Assembly (NCBI GenBank): GCA_964534705.1
Contig: CAZHPY010000031.1
Location: forward strand, 1 to 18,076
Direction of reading: 5' to 3'
From: CAZHPY01 sp964534705
GTDB taxonomy: Bacteria; Omnitrophota; Gorgyraeia; 2-01-FULL-45-10
DNA length: 18,076 bases
Of the stretch, positions 7,237 through 14,416 are shown piece by piece. The notes under the pieces are model-generated. The model was not told where the DNA came from and did not search any database. It saw nothing but the letters and a program-made list of their open reading frames with translations. Made by a program: the position numbers and the translations under genes. Each line of letters starts with the position of its first letter. The stretch's first letter is position 1.

Positions 7237-8195
7237 TGCCTAAGAACATAGCGAAAAAAGTCCTCACGATAGAACGCGACGCCCTGACCGAACTTATAAA
7301 AAGGATAGACCGTACTTTCGAGAAGGCTGTCAATGTGATCTATAACGTGAAAGGCCGCGTTATAGTTACCGGTATGGGAAAACCCGGTTTTATTGCCCAG
7401 AAGATATCCGCGACCCTTTCTTCTACAGGTACGCCCTCTCTTTATCTGCACCCCGCTGAAGCGCTGCATGGGGATCTTGGAAGGGTAACGAAAGAAGACC
7501 TTATATTGGCGCTTTCAAACAGCGGCGAGACAGACGAGATATTAAAATTCCTGCCGATCGTAAAGAAAATAGGGGCAAAATTGATAGCTATGGTAGGTAA
7601 TACAAGATCCACCCTTGCCAGAAATGCCGATTATATAATAAACACATCCGTCAAGAGAGAGGCTTGTTCGCTAGGCCTGGCTCCTACCACATCCACTACG
7701 GCAATGCTTGCAATGGGAGATGCGCTTGCAGTGGCCCTTCTTGATAAAAAAGGGTTCAAAGAAAAAGATTTTGCGTTTTTTCATCCGGGAGGCATACTTG
7801 GCAAACGCCTTCTCCTGAGCGTGGGCGATATAATGAGAAAAGGGCGCGACAATCCAATAGTTAATGAAAATATGGCCGTTAAGAAGGTGTTAGTTGCCAT
7901 AACAAAAGCCCGCGCCGGGAGCGCGAGCGTAGTTGATCCAAGGGGCAGATTGACGGGGATATTTACGGATGGCGACCTGAGAAGGCACATTGAAAATAAT
8001 CCCGATCTCATAAATAAAAAAGTAAAAGATGTGATGACTAAAAACCCGGTGACTATAAAAAAAGAAAGATTGGCCGCGGAGGCATTTGATATACTCCGCA
8101 GTAAAAAAATAGACGAGATCCCGGTTGTTGATGCCAGGAAGCGGCCGGTCGGACTGGTCGACGTCCAGGATCTTCTTAAGGCGGGGCTTGTATGA
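7236..8195 (+). CDS. kdsD: Arabinose-5-phosphate isomerase (SIS + two CBS domains)
   Basis: 319 residues. The enzyme interconverts ribulose 5-phosphate and arabinose 5-phosphate, feeding KdsA. A SIS sugar-isomerase domain fills about residues 35-170, with VIVTGMGKPGFIAQKISATL (42-61), LHGDLG (77-82), SNSGETDEI (94-102) and the APTTSTTAMLAMGDALAVALL helix region from 149 to 169. Two CBS domains follow (about 198-255 and 263-319), which in this family are thought to bind nucleotides and tune activity. Start ATG 7236 shares one base with the kdsA stop, and the TGA stop overlaps the kdsC start (ATGA at 8192-8195). KpsF/GutQ paralogues have the same architecture, but this one is embedded with kdsA and kdsC, so KdsD is the natural reading. 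Confidence 0.95.
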   Translation: MPKNIAKKVLTIERDALTELIKRIDRTFEKAVNVIYNVKGRVIVTGMGKPGFIAQKISATLSSTGTPSLYLHPAEALHGDLGRVTKEDLILALSNSGETDEILKFLPIVKKIGAKLIAMVGNTRSTLARNADYIINTSVKREACSLGLAPTTSTTAMLAMGDALAVALLDKKGFKEKDFAFFHPGGILGKRLLLSVGDIMRKGRDNPIVNENMAVKKVLVAITKARAGSASVVDPRGRLTGIFTDGDLRRHIENNPDLINKKVKDVMTKNPVTIKKERLAAEAFDILRSKKIDEIPVVDARKRPVGLVDVQDLLKAGLV

Positions 8196-8722
8196 TCAGC
8201 AGGGAAGTGGAAGAAAAAATAAAACGCGTAAAACTTCTGATCACTGACATAGACGGTGTCATGACAGACGGCCGTATAGTATACAGCATATATGGCGATG
8301 AGCTGAAATTCTTCGACGTTACCGATGGATTCGGCATATCATTGCTATACAGGGCCGGCATAAGGACAATAATAATAACCGCTAAGAAATCCAGGATAGT
8401 GAAGATGCGCGGGCGCGACCTGAAGGCGGCAAAGGTATATGCGGGTTTTATGGATAAAATAATCCCTTTCAACGATGTCCTTAAGCGTTTCAAGGTTAAG
8501 CCGGAAGAGATATGTTTTATAGGGGACGATCTTCTGGATATCCCTGTATTAAAAAGGGTGGGCTTTGCAGTTTCCGTACCGAACGCAATGGAGGAAGTGA
8601 AAGCCACGGCGCATTATGTAACTTTCAAGGCGGGCGGGCGCGGCGCAGTGCGCGAGATCTGTGATCTTATACTGAAATCCCAGGACAAGTGGGACCAGGT
8701 CACATCGAAATACTTCAAATAG
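8192..8722 (+). CDS. kdsC: Kdo-8-phosphate phosphatase (HAD family)
   Basis: 176 residues, the usual size for the capless HAD phosphatase KdsC, which removes the 8-phosphate from Kdo 8-phosphate before activation by KdsB. ITDIDGVMTDG (17-27) carries the nucleophile Asp19 and general acid Asp21. ITAKKSRIV (62-70) takes the place of the more usual (S/T)GRxS in motif II, keeping the Thr but not the Gly-Arg. FIGDDLLDIPVL (109-120) is motif IV with the metal-binding aspartates. The GGRGAVRE segment near residue 148 is characteristic of KdsC. The gene starts within the kdsD stop codon, so production of the two proteins is linked. Confidence 0.94.
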   Translation: MISREVEEKIKRVKLLITDIDGVMTDGRIVYSIYGDELKFFDVTDGFGISLLYRAGIRTIIITAKKSRIVKMRGRDLKAAKVYAGFMDKIIPFNDVLKRFKVKPEEICFIGDDLLDIPVLKRVGFAVSVPNAMEEVKATAHYVTFKAGGRGAVREICDLILKSQDKWDQVTSKYFK

Positions 8723-8755
8723 AATGGATAAAGAACAGGACGTCTAGAACGTTTT

Positions 8756-9655
8756 ATGAAATATAAATACAGGAGGTATTATCTATATTACCTCGGAAGG
8801 GTAGCCGCATTTTTAGTTTTTTTATTGCCTATCAGCGTAGGTTCGGCTATCGCTGCTTTTTTCGGCAGGTGCGCATTCTTCCTTCTTCCCAAATACAGGA
8901 ATGCAACTATAGAGAACCTTGAAAGCGTTTTTGGAAATGAAAAGACGCCTAAGGAAATAAGGAATATTGCGGTCAGGGTTTTTGAGAACCTGGGGCGTAA
9001 CGCAGGCGAGCTTATTAATTTTCCGAAGTTAAACAAAGATAATATAGACAGCTTTGTGAAGATCGAAGGCCTTGATATGGTCGATAGTTCTTTCGCCAAG
9101 GGCAACGGGACTATAATACTGACAGCCCATTTTGGTAATTGGGAACTTGTAGGACTGATGTTCCGCATAAAAGGGTATCCGGGCGTTACGATCGGCAGAA
9201 AAATATATTTTTATAAGTACGACATGTGGCTAAACAGCCTGCGAAGGGCTCACGATGTAAACGTTATCTATCGTGATGAATCGCCGCGAAAAATGCTGAA
9301 GGTCTTAAAAGAGAATAAAATACTCGGCATTGTTGCGGACCAGGATGTTGATTCGGTCGAAGGTGTTTTTATAAATTTTTTCGGCAAGCAGGCTTATACG
9401 CCGGCAGGGCCGGCAGTACTGGCTAAAGCCACCGGAGCCAGTCTCATCCCGACTTTTATAGTGCGTGAAGGCAGGCATCATCGTTTGGTAATGGAGAAAC
9501 CGGTGGAATTGGCAGATACGGGAAACAAAGAGGCTGATATTGTAACGAATACCCAAAGGTGGTCTGACGTTGTCGAGGCCTATATAAAGCGTTATCCGGA
9601 GCAATGGGTGTGGATGCATCGCCGATGGAAAACAAAGGGAGACAAGCCAAATTAA
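8756..9655 (+). CDS. Lipid A biosynthesis acyltransferase (LpxL/LpxM type)
   Basis: 299 residues of the HtrB/MsbB acyltransferase family, which adds a secondary acyl chain from acyl-ACP to Kdo2-lipid IVA at the inner membrane. A hydrophobic helix at about residues 14-36 would anchor it. AHFGNWE (124-130) provides the HX4E catalytic pair His125/Glu130. ADQD around residue 203 and the C-terminal WVWMHRRWKTK are family landmarks. The position after kdsC and before the Lpt genes fits late lipid A assembly. No strong Shine-Dalgarno is close to ATG 8756: AGGA at 8737-8740 is 15 bases away. Which acyl position is modified, and whether it is the lauroyl or myristoyl type, cannot be told, so no symbol is given. 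Confidence 0.92.
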   Translation: MKYKYRRYYLYYLGRVAAFLVFLLPISVGSAIAAFFGRCAFFLLPKYRNATIENLESVFGNEKTPKEIRNIAVRVFENLGRNAGELINFPKLNKDNIDSFVKIEGLDMVDSSFAKGNGTIILTAHFGNWELVGLMFRIKGYPGVTIGRKIYFYKYDMWLNSLRRAHDVNVIYRDESPRKMLKVLKENKILGIVADQDVDSVEGVFINFFGKQAYTPAGPAVLAKATGASLIPTFIVREGRHHRLVMEKPVELADTGNKEADIVTNTQRWSDVVEAYIKRYPEQWVWMHRRWKTKGDKPN

Positions 9656-9656
9656 A

Positions 9657-10454
9657 ATGAAAAAATATCTTATATCGGCATTGCTGGTGTTGGCCATTGC
9701 TGCAACAGGGTGCGGCAGGAAGGAACCGCCGCCGGCCAACGATGAAAAACCAGGCTCAAATAGCGTCAGTGAAGAAAGCTCTTCCAGGACAAAAGAAGAT
9801 GGCGTTGAGCATAAGGTCCTTTCTTTTAATCTCGAAGGGCTGACCGATAAAGGCGAGAAGAAATGGGAGGTCATAGGCAGGACCGCGCGCTCGATCTCGG
9901 AGAACGAGATAAGGCTCGGAGATATCATTGCCAAGACATACGGCGACCAGGAAGCCGTTATAACTGCCGATCATGGTGTATATGATAAATCGAAAAACAA
10001 CGTCAGGCTTGAGCAAAATGTAAAGGCTGTCATAGAGAATGCAGGCTCTGTCGTAAAAAACCAGCTGGGTTTTCCCATTGGAGCAGAATCTGCCGAAAAG
10101 AAAGCCGCGGACCAAAAAAGCGAAAAGAGCAAAAAAATAACGATCACTTGCGACGGCGAAGTCGAGTTCAATTACTCTAAAAATCAGGCCTATTTCAGGA
10201 AAAACGTGAAAGTAAGGAGCGAGGACGGGGATATAGACGCGGATAAGATAACGGTCAACCTGGATCCTAAGACAAAAAAGATAAACGACATAGTGGCTGA
10301 AGGGAATGTCAAGATAACGCAGAAAGAGAACGTAGCTTACAGTGATACCGCCAAATATAATGAGTCGGATAAAACTGTTTCGCTGAGCGGCAACCCCAAG
10401 ATCGAGATGGCCCAGGGCAGCGATGTGGTAAAAGAGCGGTTTACGGAAAGGTAG
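9657..10454 (+). CDS. lptC: LptC-like LPS export lipoprotein with LptA/OstA-like C-terminal domain
   Basis: 265 residues. Residues 1-19 form a lipoprotein signal ending ATGC, with Cys19 as the predicted lipidation site, followed by a polar linker rich in Ser, Glu and Pro. Residues ~52-130 resemble the LptC beta-jellyroll (VLSFNLEGLTDKGEKKWEV, then VITADHGVYDKSKNNVRLEQ). A charged Lys/Glu linker (~145-160) leads to a second unit, ~161-252, that reads like LptA/OstA: CDGEVEFNYSKNQAYFRKNV, IVAEGNVKITQ, VSLSGNPKIEM. It may thus combine the inner-membrane LptC and the periplasmic bridge LptA in one chain. Escherichia coli instead has lptC and lptA as two genes before lptB, and LptC there is held by a transmembrane helix. 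ATG 9657 is one base past the upstream stop; lptB follows after three bases. Confidence 0.83.
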   Translation: MKKYLISALLVLAIAATGCGRKEPPPANDEKPGSNSVSEESSSRTKEDGVEHKVLSFNLEGLTDKGEKKWEVIGRTARSISENEIRLGDIIAKTYGDQEAVITADHGVYDKSKNNVRLEQNVKAVIENAGSVVKNQLGFPIGAESAEKKAADQKSEKSKKITITCDGEVEFNYSKNQAYFRKNVKVRSEDGDIDADKITVNLDPKTKKINDIVAEGNVKITQKENVAYSDTAKYNESDKTVSLSGNPKIEMAQGSDVVKERFTER

Positions 10455-10457
10455 ATC

Positions 10458-11180
10458 ATGCATCTATTGGAAACGACCGGTTTGGTGAAAGTTTACGGCA
10501 AGAGATGCGTCGTTGATTCCGTGGATATCAATGTAAAGCGGGGCGAGGTCGTAGGGCTGCTGGGCCCTAATGGCGCAGGTAAGACCACTACTTTTTATAT
10601 GATAACAGGGCTTATACAGCCTGACCGGGGCAGGATAATATTTGACAGGCAGGATATTACCGGCACGCCAATGCATATACGCGCGCGTTCGGGTATAGGC
10701 TATCTTTCCCAGGAACCATCCATATTCAGGAAATTGACAGTCGAAGAGAATATTATGGCTGTTTTGGAAACGCTGGATTTTTCTCCCCGGGAGAGAAAAA
10801 GGAGATGCGATGAATTGCTGGGCGAGCTCAAGATAAGCCACCTAAGGAAGAATATGGCTTATACCCTTTCCGGAGGTGAAAAGAGGCGCGTTGAAATTAC
10901 AAGAGCGCTCGTTACCAATCCTTTGTTCATACTCCTGGATGAGCCTTTCAGCGGGATAGATCCCATAGCGGTGGGTGAATGCCAGGAAATAATAAAGGAC
11001 CTGCGCAATAAAGGGCTGGGAATACTTCTTACGGACCACAATGTCAGGGAGACGCTTACGATCTGCGACCGGTCCTATTTGATGGCTGGCGGCAGGATAT
11101 TGATCGCAGGGCCCAAGGAAGACCTTATTGCGGATCCCAAGGCCAGGGAGATATATCTGGGCGAAAAATTTACGATGTAA
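10458..11180 (+). CDS. lptB: LPS export ABC transporter ATP-binding protein
   Basis: 240 residues, the family's length. LptB hydrolyses ATP on the cytoplasmic side to drive LPS extraction from the inner membrane by LptF/LptG. Visible motifs: Walker A GPNGAGKTT (36-44), Q-loop SQE (Gln85), signature LSGGEKRRVEI (137-147), Walker B FILLDEP with catalytic Glu162, and H-loop His194 in LTDHNVRET. SGIDPIAV after Walker B is typical of LptB rather than of amino-acid importers with a similar fold. AAGG at 10448-10451 precedes ATG 10458. The gene directly follows lptC, as in most LPS producers, but no rpoN or raiA follows. LptF, LptG and LptD are not in the window. Confidence 0.95.
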   Translation: MHLLETTGLVKVYGKRCVVDSVDINVKRGEVVGLLGPNGAGKTTTFYMITGLIQPDRGRIIFDRQDITGTPMHIRARSGIGYLSQEPSIFRKLTVEENIMAVLETLDFSPRERKRRCDELLGELKISHLRKNMAYTLSGGEKRRVEITRALVTNPLFILLDEPFSGIDPIAVGECQEIIKDLRNKGLGILLTDHNVRETLTICDRSYLMAGGRILIAGPKEDLIADPKAREIYLGEKFTM

Positions 11181-11193
11181 ATCGTTTCTTTTT
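11172..11193 (+). terminator. Weak intrinsic terminator candidate at end of lptB
   Basis: ACGAT (11172-11176), GTAA loop (11177-11180) and ATCGT (11181-11185) form a five-pair stem capped by a GNRA-type tetraloop, followed by TTCTTTTT. The lptB stop codon lies in the loop. The stem is short and AT-rich, so termination would be partial at best. Confidence 0.35.
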
Positions 11194-11194
11194 G

Positions 11195-11203
11195 TGATAT
11201 AAT
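11195..11203 (+). promoter_or_regulatory. Extended -10 promoter candidate for tig-clpP
   Basis: TGA-TATAAT at 11195-11203 is a perfect -10 box with the upstream TG of an extended -10. I see no good -35 at normal distance, which extended -10 promoters tolerate. The tig start codon is 33 bases further on, with AAGGAG at 11227-11232. It lies directly after the weak terminator of the LPS operon. Confidence 0.55.
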
Positions 11204-11236
11204 CAACATTTTCGAAAAGAATATATAAGGAGAATA

Positions 11237-12514
11237 ATGAAAGCAAAAGCAAAATCAGTAGAAGAATGTTCAACGTTGTTCGAGATAGAAGTACCTAAAG
11301 AAACGATAGCCCAGGCGTTTGAAGAAGCGTATGATGAGATCGCCAAGATAGCAACGCTGCCCGGTTTCAGGGCAGGCAAGGTTCCCAAGGACCTTGTAAA
11401 GAAACATTTTGCCAAAGAAGCCGGCAAGGACGTCGTGGAACGGCTTATAGCCGATTCCTACCAGAAGGCTGTGGAAGAGCATAAGGTCGAGCCGATAGGC
11501 TATCCGGAAATAACCGATCTCGTGTTCGGGGAAGGCAAGGCTATGACGTTCAAGGCCAAGGTTGACACCCGCCCGAAATTCAAGCTTAAAAATTACAAAG
11601 GCGTAAAGGTCGAAAGAAAAAAAGTGCATGTTACCGACGAAGATATAAAAAAGGCCCTCGATAACCTTCGTGAATACAGCGCAAAATACGTCGCCGTAGA
11701 AGACAGGCCTGTCCAGTGGGAAGACTATGTGGTCAGCAACCTCGAATGTTTTCTTGGGGACAAACCGGCGCATAAAAAGAGGGAGAACCTCTGGTTATTC
11801 ATGGATAAAGATTCGCTTCTCAGCGGCTTGATGGAAAAGATAGTGGGAATGAAGAAGGGTGAGGAGAGCGACATAGAGATCGAGGTCCCGGAAAAGTACC
11901 CTGATAAGAACCTTGCCGGTAAGAAGGCAAGATATCATGTAAAGGTCAATGAGATCAAGGTAAGGAGCCTGCCCGATATAAATGATGAGCTTGCCAAGGA
12001 CCTGGGCAAGGAAAGCCTGGAACTGTTGAAAAAGGAGATCACGGAAGAGCTGGAAAAGAAAAAGAAGGTAGATAGCGAGATAAATATGGAAAACCAGCTT
12101 CTCGATAAACTTATAGATGAGAATAGTTTTTCGGTCCCTTCAAATATGGTGAACAGGCAGATCCGTCTTATGGCCGAGAACGCTAAAGCAAAATTGATGC
12201 AAAAAGGATTTAGCAAGGAAGAGCTGGATAAAAAGAACGAAGAATTTGCGGGCCGGTTCAAGGACGACGCAGGCAGGCAGGTAAAGCTGCTTTTTATCCT
12301 GGACAGGATAGCGACCGATGAGAATATCGAGGCCACCGGATCCGACCTTGAGAATGCATACAAATCAATATCCCTGCAATCAGGAAAAAGCGAGCAGGAA
12401 GTAAAGGATTATTACGAAAAAGAGAAAATGGTAGATAATCTTTTAGAGAGGATAAGGGAAGAGAAGACGATAGAGTTTCTTTTGAAGAATGCAGAAGTAA
12501 AAGAGAAAGAATAA
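11237..12514 (+). CDS. tig: Trigger factor, ribosome-associated chaperone
   Basis: 425 residues, close to the family's usual length. Trigger factor binds at the ribosome exit tunnel and shields new chains. PGFRAGKVP (42-50) is the ribosome-docking signature in the N-terminal domain. A central FKBP-like prolyl isomerase domain spans about residues 150-245 and includes GMKKGEESDIEIEVPEKYP. The rest is the long helical chaperone body (for example ~245-300 and 340-425), rich in Lys and Glu. AAGGAG at 11227-11232 sits four bases before ATG 11237, and an extended -10 promoter lies upstream, so this starts a new transcription unit. clpP follows after 13 bases, the classic tig-clpP pairing. Confidence 0.96.
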   Translation: MKAKAKSVEECSTLFEIEVPKETIAQAFEEAYDEIAKIATLPGFRAGKVPKDLVKKHFAKEAGKDVVERLIADSYQKAVEEHKVEPIGYPEITDLVFGEGKAMTFKAKVDTRPKFKLKNYKGVKVERKKVHVTDEDIKKALDNLREYSAKYVAVEDRPVQWEDYVVSNLECFLGDKPAHKKRENLWLFMDKDSLLSGLMEKIVGMKKGEESDIEIEVPEKYPDKNLAGKKARYHVKVNEIKVRSLPDINDELAKDLGKESLELLKKEITEELEKKKKVDSEINMENQLLDKLIDENSFSVPSNMVNRQIRLMAENAKAKLMQKGFSKEELDKKNEEFAGRFKDDAGRQVKLLFILDRIATDENIEATGSDLENAYKSISLQSGKSEQEVKDYYEKEKMVDNLLERIREEKTIEFLLKNAEVKEKE

Positions 12515-12527
12515 CGAGGAGGGTACG

Positions 12528-13127
12528 ATGGGAATATTAGTTCCTATGGTGATCGAAACAACAGGCAGAGGCGAGAGGGCATATGATATATATTCCAGGC
12601 TCTTGAAGGACAGGATCGTCTTTATAGGTACCCCTATAGATGATATGGTTGCCAACCTTATTATTGCCCAGATGTTATTTTTACAAATGGAAGACCCCGA
12701 CAAAGAGATATCGATCTATATCAATACGCCAGGCGGCTCAGTTACGAGCGGTTTGGCCATATATGATACGATACAATTCGTTAAGCCGGATGTCAGCACA
12801 TATTGCGTAGGGCAAGCTTCGAGCATGGGAGCTGTTTTACTGGCAGCCGGTACGCACGGCAAGCGCTACGCCCTTCCTCACTCCAGAATAATGATACATC
12901 AACCGTGGGGCGGTGTGCAGGGCGCTGCTGCAGATATCAGCATCCAGGCGCAGGAGATACTGAGGATGAGGGCTAAGATAGAAGAGATCCTGGCAAAACA
13001 TACCAAACAGCCCCTGGATAAAATAAAAAAGGATACTGACAGGGATTATTTCATGTCAGCCGAAGAATCAAAGCAGTATGGTATTGTGGATGAAGTTATA
13101 GAGAATATAGCTAAGAAGAAAAAATAA
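12528..13127 (+). CDS. clpP: ATP-dependent Clp protease proteolytic subunit
   Basis: 199 residues. ClpP forms a barrel of two heptameric rings that degrades proteins fed by a Clp ATPase. The catalytic triad is Ser99 (GQASSMGA, 95-102), His124 (IMIHQPWGG) and Asp173 (DTDRDYFM). The Ser-His and His-Asp spacing of 25 and 49 residues equals that of Escherichia coli ClpP. The N-terminus LVPMVIETTGRGERAYDIYSRL is typical and supports ATG 12528, preceded by GAGGAGGG. Most bacteria place clpX next; here the following gene is an aminotransferase separated by a heptamer repeat array, so the ATPase partner must be encoded elsewhere. Confidence 0.97.
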   Translation: MGILVPMVIETTGRGERAYDIYSRLLKDRIVFIGTPIDDMVANLIIAQMLFLQMEDPDKEISIYINTPGGSVTSGLAIYDTIQFVKPDVSTYCVGQASSMGAVLLAAGTHGKRYALPHSRIMIHQPWGGVQGAAADISIQAQEILRMRAKIEEILAKHTKQPLDKIKKDTDRDYFMSAEESKQYGIVDEVIENIAKKKK

Positions 13128-13132
13128 ACGTG

Positions 13133-13160
13133 GTACGCACTACGCAGTACGCAGTACGAA
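13133..13160 (+). repeat. Heptamer tandem array, unit GTACGCA (4 copies)
   Basis: Four exact-length units: GTACGCA at 13133, CTACGCA at 13140, GTACGCA at 13147 and GTACGAA at 13154. It begins six bases after the clpP stop and ends just before the AAGGAG of the aminotransferase gene. The same heptamer GTACGCA recurs at 14359-14365, leading into the next array. Confidence 0.85.
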
Positions 13161-13173
13161 CAAGGAGATATCA

Positions 13174-14304
13174 ATGAGCAAAAAGTATTTAATGACGCCG
13201 GGCCCGACACCGGTACCGGAAGATATCCGTCTTGAGATGGCAAAGCCGATAATACATCACAGGACAAAAGAATATCAGGCCATATTTAAAGATGTTACCG
13301 AAGGATTAAGGAAAGTATTCAAGACGTCCAACGACGTCTATACGTTTACCTCCAGCGGTACGGGCGCGATGGAGGCCTCGATAGTCAATGTGTTGTCTCC
13401 CGGAGATAAGATAATAGTTGTCCGCGGCGGAAAATTCGGCGAAAGGTTCGGCGATATTGCCAAGGCATACGGCGTAGAAGTCATCCCCATCGATATTGAA
13501 TGGGGGAATGCGCCAAGCCCGGATGTCATTAAGGATACTTTGAAAAATAACCCGGCCGTGAAAGGCGTATATACGACCCTTTGCGAAACTTCTACGGCCA
13601 CGGTGTTCGATATCAAGGCTATCGGAGAGGTTATAAAAGCGACAGGGGCCCTGTTTGTAGTAGATACGATAAGCGGCCTCGGCGCGGATAATTTTGAAAA
13701 TGACGCATGGGGCGTAGATATAGCAATATGCGGTTCCCAGAAGGGGCTGATGATACCCCCGGGCCTGGCGTTCTGCTCTGTCAGCGAAAAGGCCTGGAAG
13801 GCGGCTGAAAATTCCAAGCTCCCGAAATTTTATTTTAACTTTAAAAAATACAAAAAGGCATGGCTTGATACCGATACGCCTTTCACTTCGGCAATTACGC
13901 TTGTCATAGGCCTAAAAAAGGCGCTGGAATCGATAAACCAGAAGGGTATCGACAATGTCATAGCAGAGCATCAGTCCCAGGCCCGCGCTTTCCGCGAAGC
14001 CTGCAAGTCGATAGGATTGAAGATATTTTCAAGATCGCCGTCGTCAGCCGTAACGGCCGTAAATACACCTGACGGGATGGATGCAGACAGCCTTATAAAG
14101 CTTTTAAAGACCGAATTCGGCGTGACTTTTGCCGGCGGCCAGGAGGCCCTTAAAGGTAAGGTATTCAGGTGCGCGCACATGGGCGGTATCGACATGGAGC
14201 ACACGATAGAGTCTATAAAAGCGCTTGAGCAGGCGCTCGCAAAGCTTGGATATAAATTCAAAAGCGGCAGCGGGGTTGAGGCTGCGGCTAAGATACTGCA
14301 GTAA
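13174..14304 (+). CDS. Class V PLP aminotransferase (serine-pyruvate/serine-glyoxylate type; possible phosphoserine aminotransferase)
   Basis: 376 residues. YLMTPGPTPVPEDI at the N-terminus, SSGTGAMEA (60-68) for phosphate binding, Asp164 in VVDTISGLG, and Lys190 in GSQKGLM as the PLP Schiff-base lysine identify a class V aminotransferase of the alanine-glyoxylate/serine-pyruvate group. Because serA follows, a likely job is transamination of 3-phosphohydroxypyruvate to phosphoserine. Relatives of this family do that in methanogens that lack a usual SerC. Serine-glyoxylate or aspartate transamination are alternatives. AAGGAG at 13162-13167 precedes ATG 13174. The gene is bracketed by two heptamer repeat arrays. 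The C-terminal ~20 residues (GSGVEAAAKILQ) run past the conserved fold. Specificity is inferred from context only. Confidence 0.88.
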   Translation: MSKKYLMTPGPTPVPEDIRLEMAKPIIHHRTKEYQAIFKDVTEGLRKVFKTSNDVYTFTSSGTGAMEASIVNVLSPGDKIIVVRGGKFGERFGDIAKAYGVEVIPIDIEWGNAPSPDVIKDTLKNNPAVKGVYTTLCETSTATVFDIKAIGEVIKATGALFVVDTISGLGADNFENDAWGVDIAICGSQKGLMIPPGLAFCSVSEKAWKAAENSKLPKFYFNFKKYKKAWLDTDTPFTSAITLVIGLKKALESINQKGIDNVIAEHQSQARAFREACKSIGLKIFSRSPSSAVTAVNTPDGMDADSLIKLLKTEFGVTFAGGQEALKGKVFRCAHMGGIDMEHTIESIKALEQALAKLGYKFKSGSGVEAAAKILQ

Positions 14305-14323
14305 CGAGAAGTTTTAGTATAGA

Positions 14324-14391
14324 GTATTGCGTATTGAGTATTGAGAGGATGATAAATTGTACGCAATACCCAATACTCAATACACAATACA
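14324..14391. repeat. Inverted pair of heptamer arrays (GTATTGN x3 / CAATACN x4)
   Basis: The left arm has three GTATTGN units at 14324-14344. The right arm has four CAATACN units at 14364-14391, the reverse complement of the same core. Pairing 14324-14343 with 14371-14390 gives 19 of 20 matches around a 27-base loop. Shifting by one unit, to 14364-14383, gives 18 of 20, so the hairpin can slip. GTACGCA at 14359-14365 runs into the right arm and is the unit of the 13133 array. It fills most of the 112-base gap between the aminotransferase gene and serA. No T-run follows, so it is not an ordinary terminator. Confidence 0.85.
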
Positions 14392-14416
14392 AACTCGGAA
14401 TGGAGGATGAACAACG

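Noticed and set aside
6585..7469. Long minus-strand open frame (294 codons) across kdsA and kdsD
   Set aside because: It covers two clear + strand enzymes with intact motifs, and its translation has no recognisable motif and no ribosome site. It is a shadow of codon use.
13133..14391. A CRISPR array
   Set aside because: The repeats are 7 bp with no spacers, in short runs between genes, and no cas genes are present.
14324..14391. An intrinsic terminator after the aminotransferase gene
   Set aside because: The hairpin is long but AT-rich, with a large loop and no T-run after the right arm, so it does not fit a rho-independent terminator.
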